From the NCBI GenBank assembly GCA_017984185.1, contig JAGNZX010000021.1, positions 1 through 7,954 on the forward strand: 7,954 nt of DNA, in the 5' to 3' direction. The DNA is from Minisyncoccota bacterium. GTDB taxonomy: Bacteria; Patescibacteriota; Minisyncoccia; Phycocordibacterales; UBA9973. Of the stretch, positions 1 through 5,652 are shown one piece after another. The notes beneath the pieces were generated by a model. That model was not told where the DNA came from. It saw only the letters and a list, made by a program, of their open reading frames with translations, and did not search any database. Every line of letters starts with the position of its first letter. The first letter of the stretch is position 1. The position numbers and the translations under genes were made by a program.

Positions 1-14
1 ATACTATATAGACC

Positions 15-48
15 AAAAAACAAAAACCACCCTGTTGGGTGGTTTTTG
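15..48 (-). terminator. Intrinsic terminator after the prepilin gene
   Basis: A perfect 12-bp inverted repeat (21-32 against 37-48) encloses a 4-base loop. Read on the minus strand it begins 18 bases past the prepilin stop and is followed by six T (20-15), directly after five T that close the stem. This is the classic form of a Rho-independent terminator and marks the 3' end of the pilus cluster. On the plus strand the stem ends in five T, so it could also stop a convergent transcript from the left, but no such gene is visible here. Confidence 0.92.
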
Positions 49-65
49 CAAAAAATTCAAAACTA

Positions 66-539
66 CTAAGGACAAACTGTGTCACTTGCAGCAAGAGTGG
101 TTGCTTCTTTTGAAGCACCAGTTGAATCAACACACCAACCTGAACTAGCTGTTGTCGGGTCCTTCAATGAAGTAATAGCAGCCCATGCACCAGCTGAATC
201 ATGACACACAGATGAAGCAGCTGCTCCAGAAGCACTGTAAGTAAAAGCAGTGGCTGTGACACCTACTGTGTTAGTGGTAGCAAGTTTTTGTGCAGCATTC
301 AAAATCATTGGACCTATTCCTTGTGCGGCTGTACAGACACTCGCATATGTTTGACCTTCATCATAGAAAAGCTCAGCTTGTGCACGAGCACCAGACATAG
401 CAGCCTTAATAGCAGCATCAGAACCCTTTGTTCTAGCAGAGTTAAGTGAAGCCAAAACAACTGACGCCAAGATACCGATGATAGCTACAACCACCAACAA
501 TTCGATCAACGTAAAACCTTTCTTAAAATTCATTTTCAT
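66..539 (-). CDS. Type IV prepilin (major pilin or pseudopilin)
   Basis: This is the structural subunit of the pilus, held in the membrane until assembly. The 157-residue protein has a short class III leader: MKMNFKKG, then the cleavage point, then FTLIELL, with the conserved Glu at mature position 5. The hydrophobic helix runs to about residue 32 and would form the filament core. The rest is Ala/Ser/Thr-rich and contains four Cys (69, 112, 136, 156), enough for two disulfides. There are two in-frame ATGs (codons 1 and 3) and either gives a workable leader of 8 or 6 residues; I kept the first. Two TAG codons end the gene in tandem. It lies last in the cluster, has its own promoter-like site and terminator, and is GC-richer than its neighbours, which fits high separate expression. 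Prepilin peptidase and N-methylase activity must be encoded elsewhere. Whether it is the main subunit (pilA) or a minor one cannot be decided from sequence alone. Confidence 0.95.
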   Translation of the reverse strand: MKMNFKKGFTLIELLVVVAIIGILASVVLASLNSARTKGSDAAIKAAMSGARAQAELFYDEGQTYASVCTAAQGIGPMILNAAQKLATTNTVGVTATAFTYSASGAAASSVCHDSAGAWAAITSLKDPTTASSGWCVDSTGASKEATTLAASDTVCP

Positions 540-604
540 AATTTATTAAATTACTAAACTAATAATATTGATAATATTTCGACTTATTTATAATGCTAGC
601 CTTT

Positions 605-613
605 ATTATATCA
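605..613 (-). promoter_or_regulatory. Extended -10 promoter for the prepilin gene
   Basis: The minus strand reads TGATATAAT, a perfect TGN extended -10 with consensus TATAAT. It lies about 66 bases before the prepilin ATG, so a transcript would start near 598 with a leader of about 60 bases. No good -35 box is present at 16-18 bases; the best nearby is TTGCTG with a short 15-base spacer. Extended -10 promoters often tolerate this. It lies in the largest intergenic gap of the window, which supports independent transcription of the pilin. Confidence 0.6.
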
Positions 614-636
614 CAATAACCAGGTCAGCAAGTGAG

Positions 637-645
637 TTATCCACA
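637..645 (+). promoter_or_regulatory. DnaA-box-like 9-mer upstream of the pilin promoter
   Basis: TTATCCACA matches the bacterial DnaA-box consensus exactly (TTATNCACA). It lies about 24 bases upstream of the extended -10 element of the prepilin gene, just beyond the -35 zone. A single box is not an origin. It could be a DnaA regulatory site or a chance match. Confidence 0.3.
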
Positions 646-650
646 GGAAT

Positions 651-722
651 AGCTTATTAGATACTAGGTATTAGCTTATAGCTTTCAAGAATTGAAGCTA
701 ACCCCTAAAAAGCTAATTAGCT
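651..722. repeat. AGCT-rich repeat tract downstream of pilC
   Basis: AGCT occurs six times in 72 bases (651, 673, 680, 696, 711, 719), mostly in TTAGCT or AGCTAAT contexts. It includes a perfect 12-bp palindrome at 711-722 and an imperfect hairpin at 679-700. A related tract lies on the other side of pilC (1951-1985), so the platform gene is bracketed by the same repeat type. The function is unknown; 3'-end RNA structure or a genome-wide short repeat family are both possible. Confidence 0.6.
679..700 (-). other. Imperfect hairpin in the pilC-prepilin gap
   Basis: Arms 679-688 and 692-700 pair over nine base pairs with one bulged base and a 3-base loop. No T-run follows on the minus strand, so it does not look like a standard terminator. 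It would sit in the 3' tail of a pilC transcript, where it could protect or process the RNA end. Confidence 0.35.
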
Positions 723-730
723 ACAAGCCA

Positions 731-1942
731 TTAAGATATTCCCCCAGCCAGGTTATAGATCGGCACCAAAATCGAAACCAAGAGCAAACCGACACCAAAT
801 CCTAAAACCACAATCATGACCGGCTCGATGAGTCCGACGAGTGTGTCTACTGCGTCATCTACTTCTCTTTTATAAAAAGTAGTCATCGTATTCAAGATTA
901 CCCCCAGAGATCCCGTCTCTTCCCCCACCTTAATCATCTGAATCATAATAGATGGAATTTGTTGATTGTGTTTTTCAAAAGTAGTAGACAAAGCTAACCC
1001 AGATTTCACACCATCAACCACATCTAAAAGTATATCCCTATACACATAACTCCCGACAACTTCGGCAGTAATATCCAGAGCACGAATTATCTGCACGCCA
1101 GAAGTGAGCATGATATTTAAATTGTCTGCAATTCGAGAAAGGTAAAGTTGTTTGTATAAATTCCCTACGTATGGTATCGAAAGACGTGTTTTATCTAAGT
1201 ATTTTTTACCTTGTTCTGTAATAGCAACCCTCCAAAGCGCAATGCAAGAAACAACAAAAAATATTAAAAGAAAAATACCATAATTTACAAACAAATCTGA
1301 AATTGCAATGACAATTTTTGTATACAGAGGCACGTCCTGACCAGATTCCAGAATAATTGCAGAAAGTTTTGGTATAACAATGACCATCATCAAAACCACC
1401 ACTACTATAAAAGTAAAGACAACAAAGACCGGATAGATGAGTGCGTTTTTGGTTTTACTGGTTAGGGCGTATTGGCGATCTAGATAATCGGCTAGATTTA
1501 GAAAAATCTGGTCGAGCTTACCTGTTTCTTCTCCAACCTTGACCATATTTAAATAGAAACTTGAAAATACATCGGGGTGTCTAGATAGGGCACCTGATAT
1601 AGGAACCCCGGATTTTAAATCGTCACAAATCTGATTTAATTTTACTCCCAATAATTTATTCTCAGTATTTTCGGAAAGCATCGTAAAAGCCTTGAGAGCT
1701 GAGACCTGCGCTGTAAACAAAGTAGATACTTGGCGTGACAAAATCACAACTTCTTTTGTAGAAACTTTGTCTAAAAACGACATCTGAAAGATTGATTTTT
1801 TTCCTGCCCCTTCTTCTTCGATAGATATAACCACGAGCCCCCGACGCTGAAGTCCGCTGATCGCCATGTCACGGTTTGGTGCATCGATTTCTCCATCTTT
1901 ATTTACTCCTTGTCCGTCTACTGCTTTATATGTGAATAACAT
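731..1942 (-). CDS. pilC: Type IV pilus inner-membrane platform protein PilC
   Basis: PilC (GspF family) is the polytopic membrane platform on which the motor ATPases act to insert or remove pilin subunits. At 403 residues it has the usual family length. A short N-terminal segment (about 1-60, beginning LFTYKAVDGQG, a normal PilC opening) is followed by two repeats of the T2SSF domain, at about 69-192 and 271-395. Each holds the signature KVGEETG (135-141 and 338-344). Hydrophobic segments lie at about 168-190, 221-239 and 373-395. The gene follows pilT after a 48-base gap filled with an AGCT repeat tract, and is followed by a second such tract. No Shine-Dalgarno sequence precedes the ATG. 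Nothing suggests truncation. The family is certain; PilC rather than GspF follows from the pilM-pilT context. Confidence 0.97.
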   Translation of the reverse strand: MLFTYKAVDGQGVNKDGEIDAPNRDMAISGLQRRGLVVISIEEEGAGKKSIFQMSFLDKVSTKEVVILSRQVSTLFTAQVSALKAFTMLSENTENKLLGVKLNQICDDLKSGVPISGALSRHPDVFSSFYLNMVKVGEETGKLDQIFLNLADYLDRQYALTSKTKNALIYPVFVVFTFIVVVVLMMVIVIPKLSAIILESGQDVPLYTKIVIAISDLFVNYGIFLLIFFVVSCIALWRVAITEQGKKYLDKTRLSIPYVGNLYKQLYLSRIADNLNIMLTSGVQIIRALDITAEVVGSYVYRDILLDVVDGVKSGLALSTTFEKHNQQIPSIMIQMIKVGEETGSLGVILNTMTTFYKREVDDAVDTLVGLIEPVMIVVLGFGVGLLLVSILVPIYNLAGGIS

Positions 1943-1950
1943 TCTTTTAA

Positions 1951-1985
1951 AGCTAGCTAGCTATTAGCTAATTAGCGAATTAGCT
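1951..1985. repeat. AGCT-rich repeat tract between pilT and pilC
   Basis: Five AGCT units lie in 35 bases: three in direct tandem (1951-1962, itself a 12-bp palindrome), then 1966 and 1982. A 10-bp palindrome GCTAATTAGC occupies 1967-1976, and AATTAGC is repeated at 1970 and 1978. The tract fills most of the pilT-pilC gap and shares an 11-base string (AGCTAATTAGC) with the tract after pilC. It contains no promoter-like sequence. Confidence 0.65.
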
Positions 1986-1990
1986 TGTAA

Positions 1991-3049
1991 TTAAATCATC
2001 CTCTCCAGGCCTTTTGGGTTTAGAGAATATAGATGAGCACTCTCAATAGAGATTTCTCCAGCACGAACAAGTTCTACCAAAGAGTGATTCAAGTCCACCA
2101 TCCCAGATTCTGAACCAGTTTCAATAATAACATCGATTTCATGAGTGCGCTTTTCGCGAATCAAATTTGCCACCGCATTGTTGTTTAAAAGTAGTTCGTA
2201 AGCTGGCACTAGCCCACCCGCCACTCGAGGTATAAGTCTCTGAGAAAAAATACCGAGCAAACTCGAAGAAAGCTGAGCTCGAATCTGATCTTGTTGATCC
2301 CCAGGGAATGAATCGATGATTCTGTCTATCGTCTGTGAAGCATTGTTGGTATGCAATGTTGAAAATACCAAGTGTCCGGTCTCGGCTGCAGTGACCGCAG
2401 TAGCGATGGTTTCTGGAGTGCGCATTTCTCCGATCATGATGACGTTTACGTCCTCTCGAAAGACAGATTTTAAAGCCGTATGAAAATCCTTGGTATCAAT
2501 ACCCACCTCTCTCTGGTTGATGATAGATTTATTAGCCACATAGATATGCTCTATCGGATCTTCTATGGTTAAAATATTTCGAGTTTGTTCATTGTTGATT
2601 AAATCAATCATCGAAGAAAGAGTAGTAGACTTGCCCTGACCAACCGGACCAACCACTAAAAAGAAACCTTGCTTCTTGCGAGACAATTCGGCCAAAATAG
2701 GCGGCAAACGAAGTTCGTTTAAAGTTTTTACTTTTTGAACAAGTCTCAAGGCTATATTGATAAGTCCTTTTTGGAAAAATGCATTTCCGCGCAGACGTGC
2801 TTCGCCACGAAAATTATAAGAAAAATCTACTTCCTGATTTTCCATAAATTTACTAACCTTTTCTGCTGAAATTAGTTCACCGAGGATACTCTTCATGTCG
2901 TCCTGGGTTAATATTGGATTTTTAACCAAAAAAACAAGTTCCCCTTCAACACGCACTGCTGGCACTCGGCCAACACCCAAATGCAAATCAGAACCGTTTT
3001 CACGAATTACAGTTAAAATTAATTCTTCGAGTTTGTTTTTATTATCCAT
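1991..3049 (-). CDS. pilT: Type IV pilus retraction ATPase PilT
   Basis: PilT is the hexameric cytoplasmic ATPase that pulls pilins back out of the filament, powering twitching and DNA uptake in well-studied species. The 352 residues match the usual PilT length. An N-terminal PAS-like domain (about 5-105, with the common SDLHLGVGRVPAVRVEGEL stretch) precedes the RecA-like core. Walker A is GPVGQGKST (134-142), the Asp box is TIEDPIEH (161-168), Walker B is VIMIGE with the catalytic Glu at 208, and the His box is TGHLVFSTLHTNN (224-236). A C-terminal AVANLIRE (292-299) corresponds to the AIRNLIRE retraction motif, with the Arg changed to Ala. Walker A also departs from the usual GPTGSGKST at two loop positions, and TP replaces the common D-L after GEMR. 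Key catalytic residues remain. It starts four bases after the receiver stop, so translation is probably coupled. Confidence 0.96.
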   Translation of the reverse strand: MDNKNKLEELILTVIRENGSDLHLGVGRVPAVRVEGELVFLVKNPILTQDDMKSILGELISAEKVSKFMENQEVDFSYNFRGEARLRGNAFFQKGLINIALRLVQKVKTLNELRLPPILAELSRKKQGFFLVVGPVGQGKSTTLSSMIDLINNEQTRNILTIEDPIEHIYVANKSIINQREVGIDTKDFHTALKSVFREDVNVIMIGEMRTPETIATAVTAAETGHLVFSTLHTNNASQTIDRIIDSFPGDQQDQIRAQLSSSLLGIFSQRLIPRVAGGLVPAYELLLNNNAVANLIREKRTHEIDVIIETGSESGMVDLNHSLVELVRAGEISIESAHLYSLNPKGLERMI

Positions 3050-3053
3050 ATCT

Positions 3054-3452
3054 TTATTTTTTCATCATATTGGCTAATAAAACATCTTTGACTTGGGTTA
3101 TGACTTCCATGGGTGTAGAACTAGCTTTGATGATATATCCGGCTACACCGAGCTTGCCACCACGGTCAATATCCGCCTGTTGATTTCGATTAGATAAAAC
3201 CAATTTCAAAGAACTCGGTGCTAAATTTTCAATATTGATTTTTTCAAGCATTTCAAAACCGTCCATCTCTGGCATCATAATATCGGATAAAATAATCTCT
3301 GGATCAAGCCCCCCTTTTAATTTTTCTATAGCTTGTAAACCATTAGATGCGGTATGCACAGCAAAATTATTTTGACTAAATTTCAACGCATACATATCGA
3401 GCAAAAAATTGTCATCATCTACTATTAAAATTTTCTTTTTATCTCCTTCCAT
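3054..3452 (-). CDS. Stand-alone CheY-like response regulator receiver
   Basis: This is a single receiver domain of 132 residues with no output domain, like CheY, PilG or PilH, which act by protein contact after phosphorylation. The acidic pocket is D12-D13-D14, the phospho-acceptor is D57 in LSDIMMPEMDG, the switch Ser is S87 (KLVLSNRN) and the conserved Lys is K109 (YIIKA). All residues needed for phosphorylation are therefore present. It sits between the two motor ATPase genes, 46 bases after pilB and four before pilT, so it is probably a regulator of pilus extension or retraction. The partner histidine kinase is not in the window. The target is inferred from position only; a role in another pathway cannot be excluded. 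Confidence 0.93.
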   Translation of the reverse strand: MEGDKKKILIVDDDNFLLDMYALKFSQNNFAVHTASNGLQAIEKLKGGLDPEIILSDIMMPEMDGFEMLEKINIENLAPSSLKLVLSNRNQQADIDRGGKLGVAGYIIKASSTPMEVITQVKDVLLANMMKK

Positions 3453-3464
3453 ATTTATAATTTA

Positions 3465-3470
3465 ATTATA
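3465..3470 (-). promoter_or_regulatory. Possible internal -10 box before the receiver gene
   Basis: A consensus TATAAT lies on the minus strand in the 46-base pilB-receiver gap, 12 bases before the receiver ATG, so a transcript would be almost leaderless. No TG extension and no recognisable -35 box accompany it, and the gap is AT-rich, so a chance match is quite likely. Confidence 0.22.
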
Positions 3471-3498
3471 CTATTTTAATAATTTTTGTGCGACTTGA

Positions 3499-5247
3499 TT
3501 ATTCATTGTCATTGTTGAAACGATAAATTTCTCGGTAAGGAATGATACCTTGCATGGCTTTTAAAATCGCATCTTCCCGCATCATGAGCATACCTTTCTT
3601 GCGAGCTGCCTTGTAAATCTCAGCATTGGTTGGGCTTTTTAATATGGTGTTGATCATTTCTTGATCTACTTTAAACATTTCAAATATGGCAATACGTCCC
3701 TTGAGTCCAGACGGGCACTCTGGTGACGGCACAGCGTCATACACCTCATTTTTCTTTGGAACCTTGTCTAAAAATTCTTTTGGCAAATCTTTAAACTGTT
3801 CTTCGATTTGAATTCGCAAACTCTCATCAATTGGCACAACTTTTCTAGAAGCGGGATAAATCATTTGAGCCAAGCGCTGAGCAATAGATAGAATCAAAGT
3901 CGGTGCAATCAAATATGGGTCGACACCCATATCCACCAATCTCGGCACAGCACCGATAGCGTTGTTGGTGTGCAAGGTTGATAGCACCAAGTGTCCGGTC
4001 AGGGCCGCCTGGATGGCAAGCTGGGCTGTTTCTTTATCACGAATTTCTCCGACCATGATGATGTCTGGGTCTTGTCGCAAAATCGAACGGAGTCCAGTAG
4101 CAAAAGTGTAACCAATTTCTGGCACCACCTGAGATTGATTCACGTTTGGCATGTGATACTCGACTGGATCTTCGAGAGACACTATGTTGTTTTTTTCTTT
4201 ATCTAATTCATTAACCATCGAATACAAGGTTGTAGATTTTCCAGAACCAGTCGGGCCAGTAACCAAGATGAGTCCGTATGGTCTTTCTAGTGCATCTTTG
4301 ATCATTTTTAAATTAGTTTCAGATAAACCAATTTGAGACAAAGGCCTTACTCCTCTTTCTGAATCCAAGACTCGCAAAACAATTTTTTCACCATAATAAG
4401 CTGGCATAGTCGAAACACGAAAATCAACAATATGCCCATCAATATTGGCATTAAAAGATCCGTCTTGGGGTTTTCTCTTTTCATCCAGTCGCAATTTGGC
4501 CAGTATTTTTATACGAGCAACAACTCCACTATAAACATTGACCGGCAAAATAATACTAGTAAACAAGGAGCCGTCGACACGATAACGCACCTTCACTTTA
4601 TCTTCCCCTCTTTCTATGTGAATATCAGAACAATTACCTTCGATAGCGTTACGCAAAATAACAGCTACAATTTTTATCACTGGCGCATCTTCGATAATCT
4701 TGGCTTCTTCGCCAGGTTTTATATTTTTTATTTCATTATTTAAATCTCCTTCGTTAAAATTCTTGGCGTCAACTGCATCGTCTTCGTCGAGCTGATCCAA
4801 GGCTTCACTAATCTGATTGCCGATACCTTTATAACTTTCAATAATACCTTCATAAATACTTTTAGAAATAAGAAAAATTTTAAACGGTATACCTAGATTG
4901 GATGATATGAATTGGAGAGCATCCATTGCTTGTGTGTTGTTGGGATCAATTACCCCCACGGCCAGAACTCCGTCCCTTAATTCCAAGGGAGCAAAACCAT
5001 AATGAACAGCTGAGTCCTCAGAAATATATTTCAACACATCAAAAGACATGTCTTTGAGATTTATTTTTTTTATCGGTATTTGCAGATACTCACCTTTTGC
5101 TTCCAAAATTGTATCTTCAGGAATACCTATTTCCAACAACGCTTCATCGATACTTCCGTCAAATTTTTCTTTGGCACGAATTTTAATTTCGCCTATTTGG
5201 CTTTCTTGGATTACGCCTTTTTTACTTAATTCTTCTAAGAAACTCAT
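3499..5247 (-). CDS. pilB: Type IV pilus assembly ATPase PilB
   Basis: PilB is the hexameric cytoplasmic motor that drives pilus extension through PilC. The 582 residues hold a GspE/MshE-type N-terminal domain (about 1-140), an acidic linker (about 148-185), the N2 domain (about 188-300, with SDIHIERGEDKVKVRYRVDG) and the RecA-like core. Walker A is GPTGSGKST (331-339), the Asp box is SLEDPVEYH (357-365), Walker B is DIIMVGE with Glu 401, and the His box is TGHLVLSTLHTNN (417-429). All are canonical. Odd point: the two CxxC pairs that bind zinc in most GspE/PilB proteins are nearly gone. After AQRL (456-459) the first pair is replaced by AQMIYPASRK, and of the second only C511 (PECPSG) remains. 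Otherwise it is intact. It begins 11 bases after the preceding gene and has no clear ribosome binding site. Confidence 0.97.
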   Translation of the reverse strand: MSFLEELSKKGVIQESQIGEIKIRAKEKFDGSIDEALLEIGIPEDTILEAKGEYLQIPIKKINLKDMSFDVLKYISEDSAVHYGFAPLELRDGVLAVGVIDPNNTQAMDALQFISSNLGIPFKIFLISKSIYEGIIESYKGIGNQISEALDQLDEDDAVDAKNFNEGDLNNEIKNIKPGEEAKIIEDAPVIKIVAVILRNAIEGNCSDIHIERGEDKVKVRYRVDGSLFTSIILPVNVYSGVVARIKILAKLRLDEKRKPQDGSFNANIDGHIVDFRVSTMPAYYGEKIVLRVLDSERGVRPLSQIGLSETNLKMIKDALERPYGLILVTGPTGSGKSTTLYSMVNELDKEKNNIVSLEDPVEYHMPNVNQSQVVPEIGYTFATGLRSILRQDPDIIMVGEIRDKETAQLAIQAALTGHLVLSTLHTNNAIGAVPRLVDMGVDPYLIAPTLILSIAQRLAQMIYPASRKVVPIDESLRIQIEEQFKDLPKEFLDKVPKKNEVYDAVPSPECPSGLKGRIAIFEMFKVDQEMINTILKSPTNAEIYKAARKKGMLMMREDAILKAMQGIIPYREIYRFNNDNE

Positions 5248-5258
5248 TTGAAATTGTG

Positions 5259-5651
5259 TTACTGTGGATTAGTACTTACGCCACTCAAGGAATTTGTAGT
5301 CAGGTTTGATGCTGCCTCTGAGCCAAACGGGGCAAAAGGATTCGCCCTGCCTTCATTTCCATCGGCAGGTAGGGGTGTCGTAGCGTCAACCAATCCCAAA
5401 AATGCATTATCAGAAAAAATACTTACATCTAGTTTTGTATTCTTTACATTCAAAAGCAACGACAAAAATTTTTGAGCTAAAATAGTTTGTTGTGTATTAG
5501 CTGTATTTGTATCGACTGTGACCGGCCCAGCTCCTTTAGACACAGTAAGGTTGGCCGTAGGACCAGAATCCCTGAAGAAAAACACATAGATCCCCGTAAA
5601 GATCATAAGAATTCCTAAAAATATTATTGTGTTTCGTATGTTTGAAGACAT
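5259..5651 (-). CDS. Small membrane-anchored protein in the PilP position
   Basis: I recognise no named family with certainty. The 130-residue protein has one N-terminal membrane segment (about 8-26) with a short cytoplasmic start. A Thr/Asn-rich linker (about 30-55) follows, then a short amphipathic block (about 57-90: LAQKFLSLLLNVKNTKLDVSIF, D, AF, LVD). A Pro/Gly-rich stretch then ends in GRANPFAPFG (101-110), and a polar tail completes the protein. It starts one base after the pilO stop and sits before pilB, where the lipoprotein gene pilP stands in classical pilMNOPQ operons. PilP and GspC share a short RDPF-like motif and the NPF here is reminiscent of it, but there is no lipobox and no beta-domain of PilP size. 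An extracytoplasmic PilNO partner is the likely role, by inference. Codons 95-102 coincide exactly with a palindrome-flanked GC-rich block. Confidence 0.88.
   Translation of the reverse strand: MSSNIRNTIIFLGILMIFTGIYVFFFRDSGPTANLTVSKGAGPVTVDTNTANTQQTILAQKFLSLLLNVKNTKLDVSIFSDNAFLGLVDATTPLPADGNEGRANPFAPFGSEAASNLTTNSLSGVSTNPQ
5346..5369. repeat. GC-rich palindrome-flanked block inside a gene
   Basis: Perfect 6-bp arms CCTGCC (5346-5351) and GGCAGG (5364-5369) enclose 12 bases. The 24 bases are exactly eight codons, in frame, encoding PADGNEGR in the PilP-position protein. The block is GC-rich in an AT-rich gene. It may be a short mobile palindrome of the genome that has become coding sequence; only one copy is visible here. 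Confidence 0.4.
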
Positions 5652-5652
5652 T

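Noticed and set aside
637..645. Replication origin
   Set aside because: Only one DnaA-box-like site is present, with no cluster of boxes, no dnaA or dnaN nearby and no clear unwinding element.
651..1985. CRISPR array or insertion sequence made of the AGCT tracts
   Set aside because: Units are only 4-11 bases, spacing is irregular, there are no unique spacers, and no transposase or cas gene is near.
3441..3452. Shine-Dalgarno-like AAGGAGAT inside codons 2-4 of the receiver gene
   Set aside because: No ATG, GTG or TTG follows at a useful distance before the conserved DDD pocket. Only an ATT codon lies there, so a later start is unlikely.
4432..4743. Plus-strand 103-codon open frame inside pilB
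   Set aside because: It is fully antisense to a conserved region of pilB, has no recognisable motif or start signal, and reads like a reverse-frame shadow.
5248..5475. Plus-strand 75-codon open frame over the PilP-position gene
   Set aside because: It is antisense to a well-placed operon gene, with no motif and no upstream signal. Other short plus-strand frames (2895-3077, 3991-4206, 5048-5251) were rejected for the same reason.
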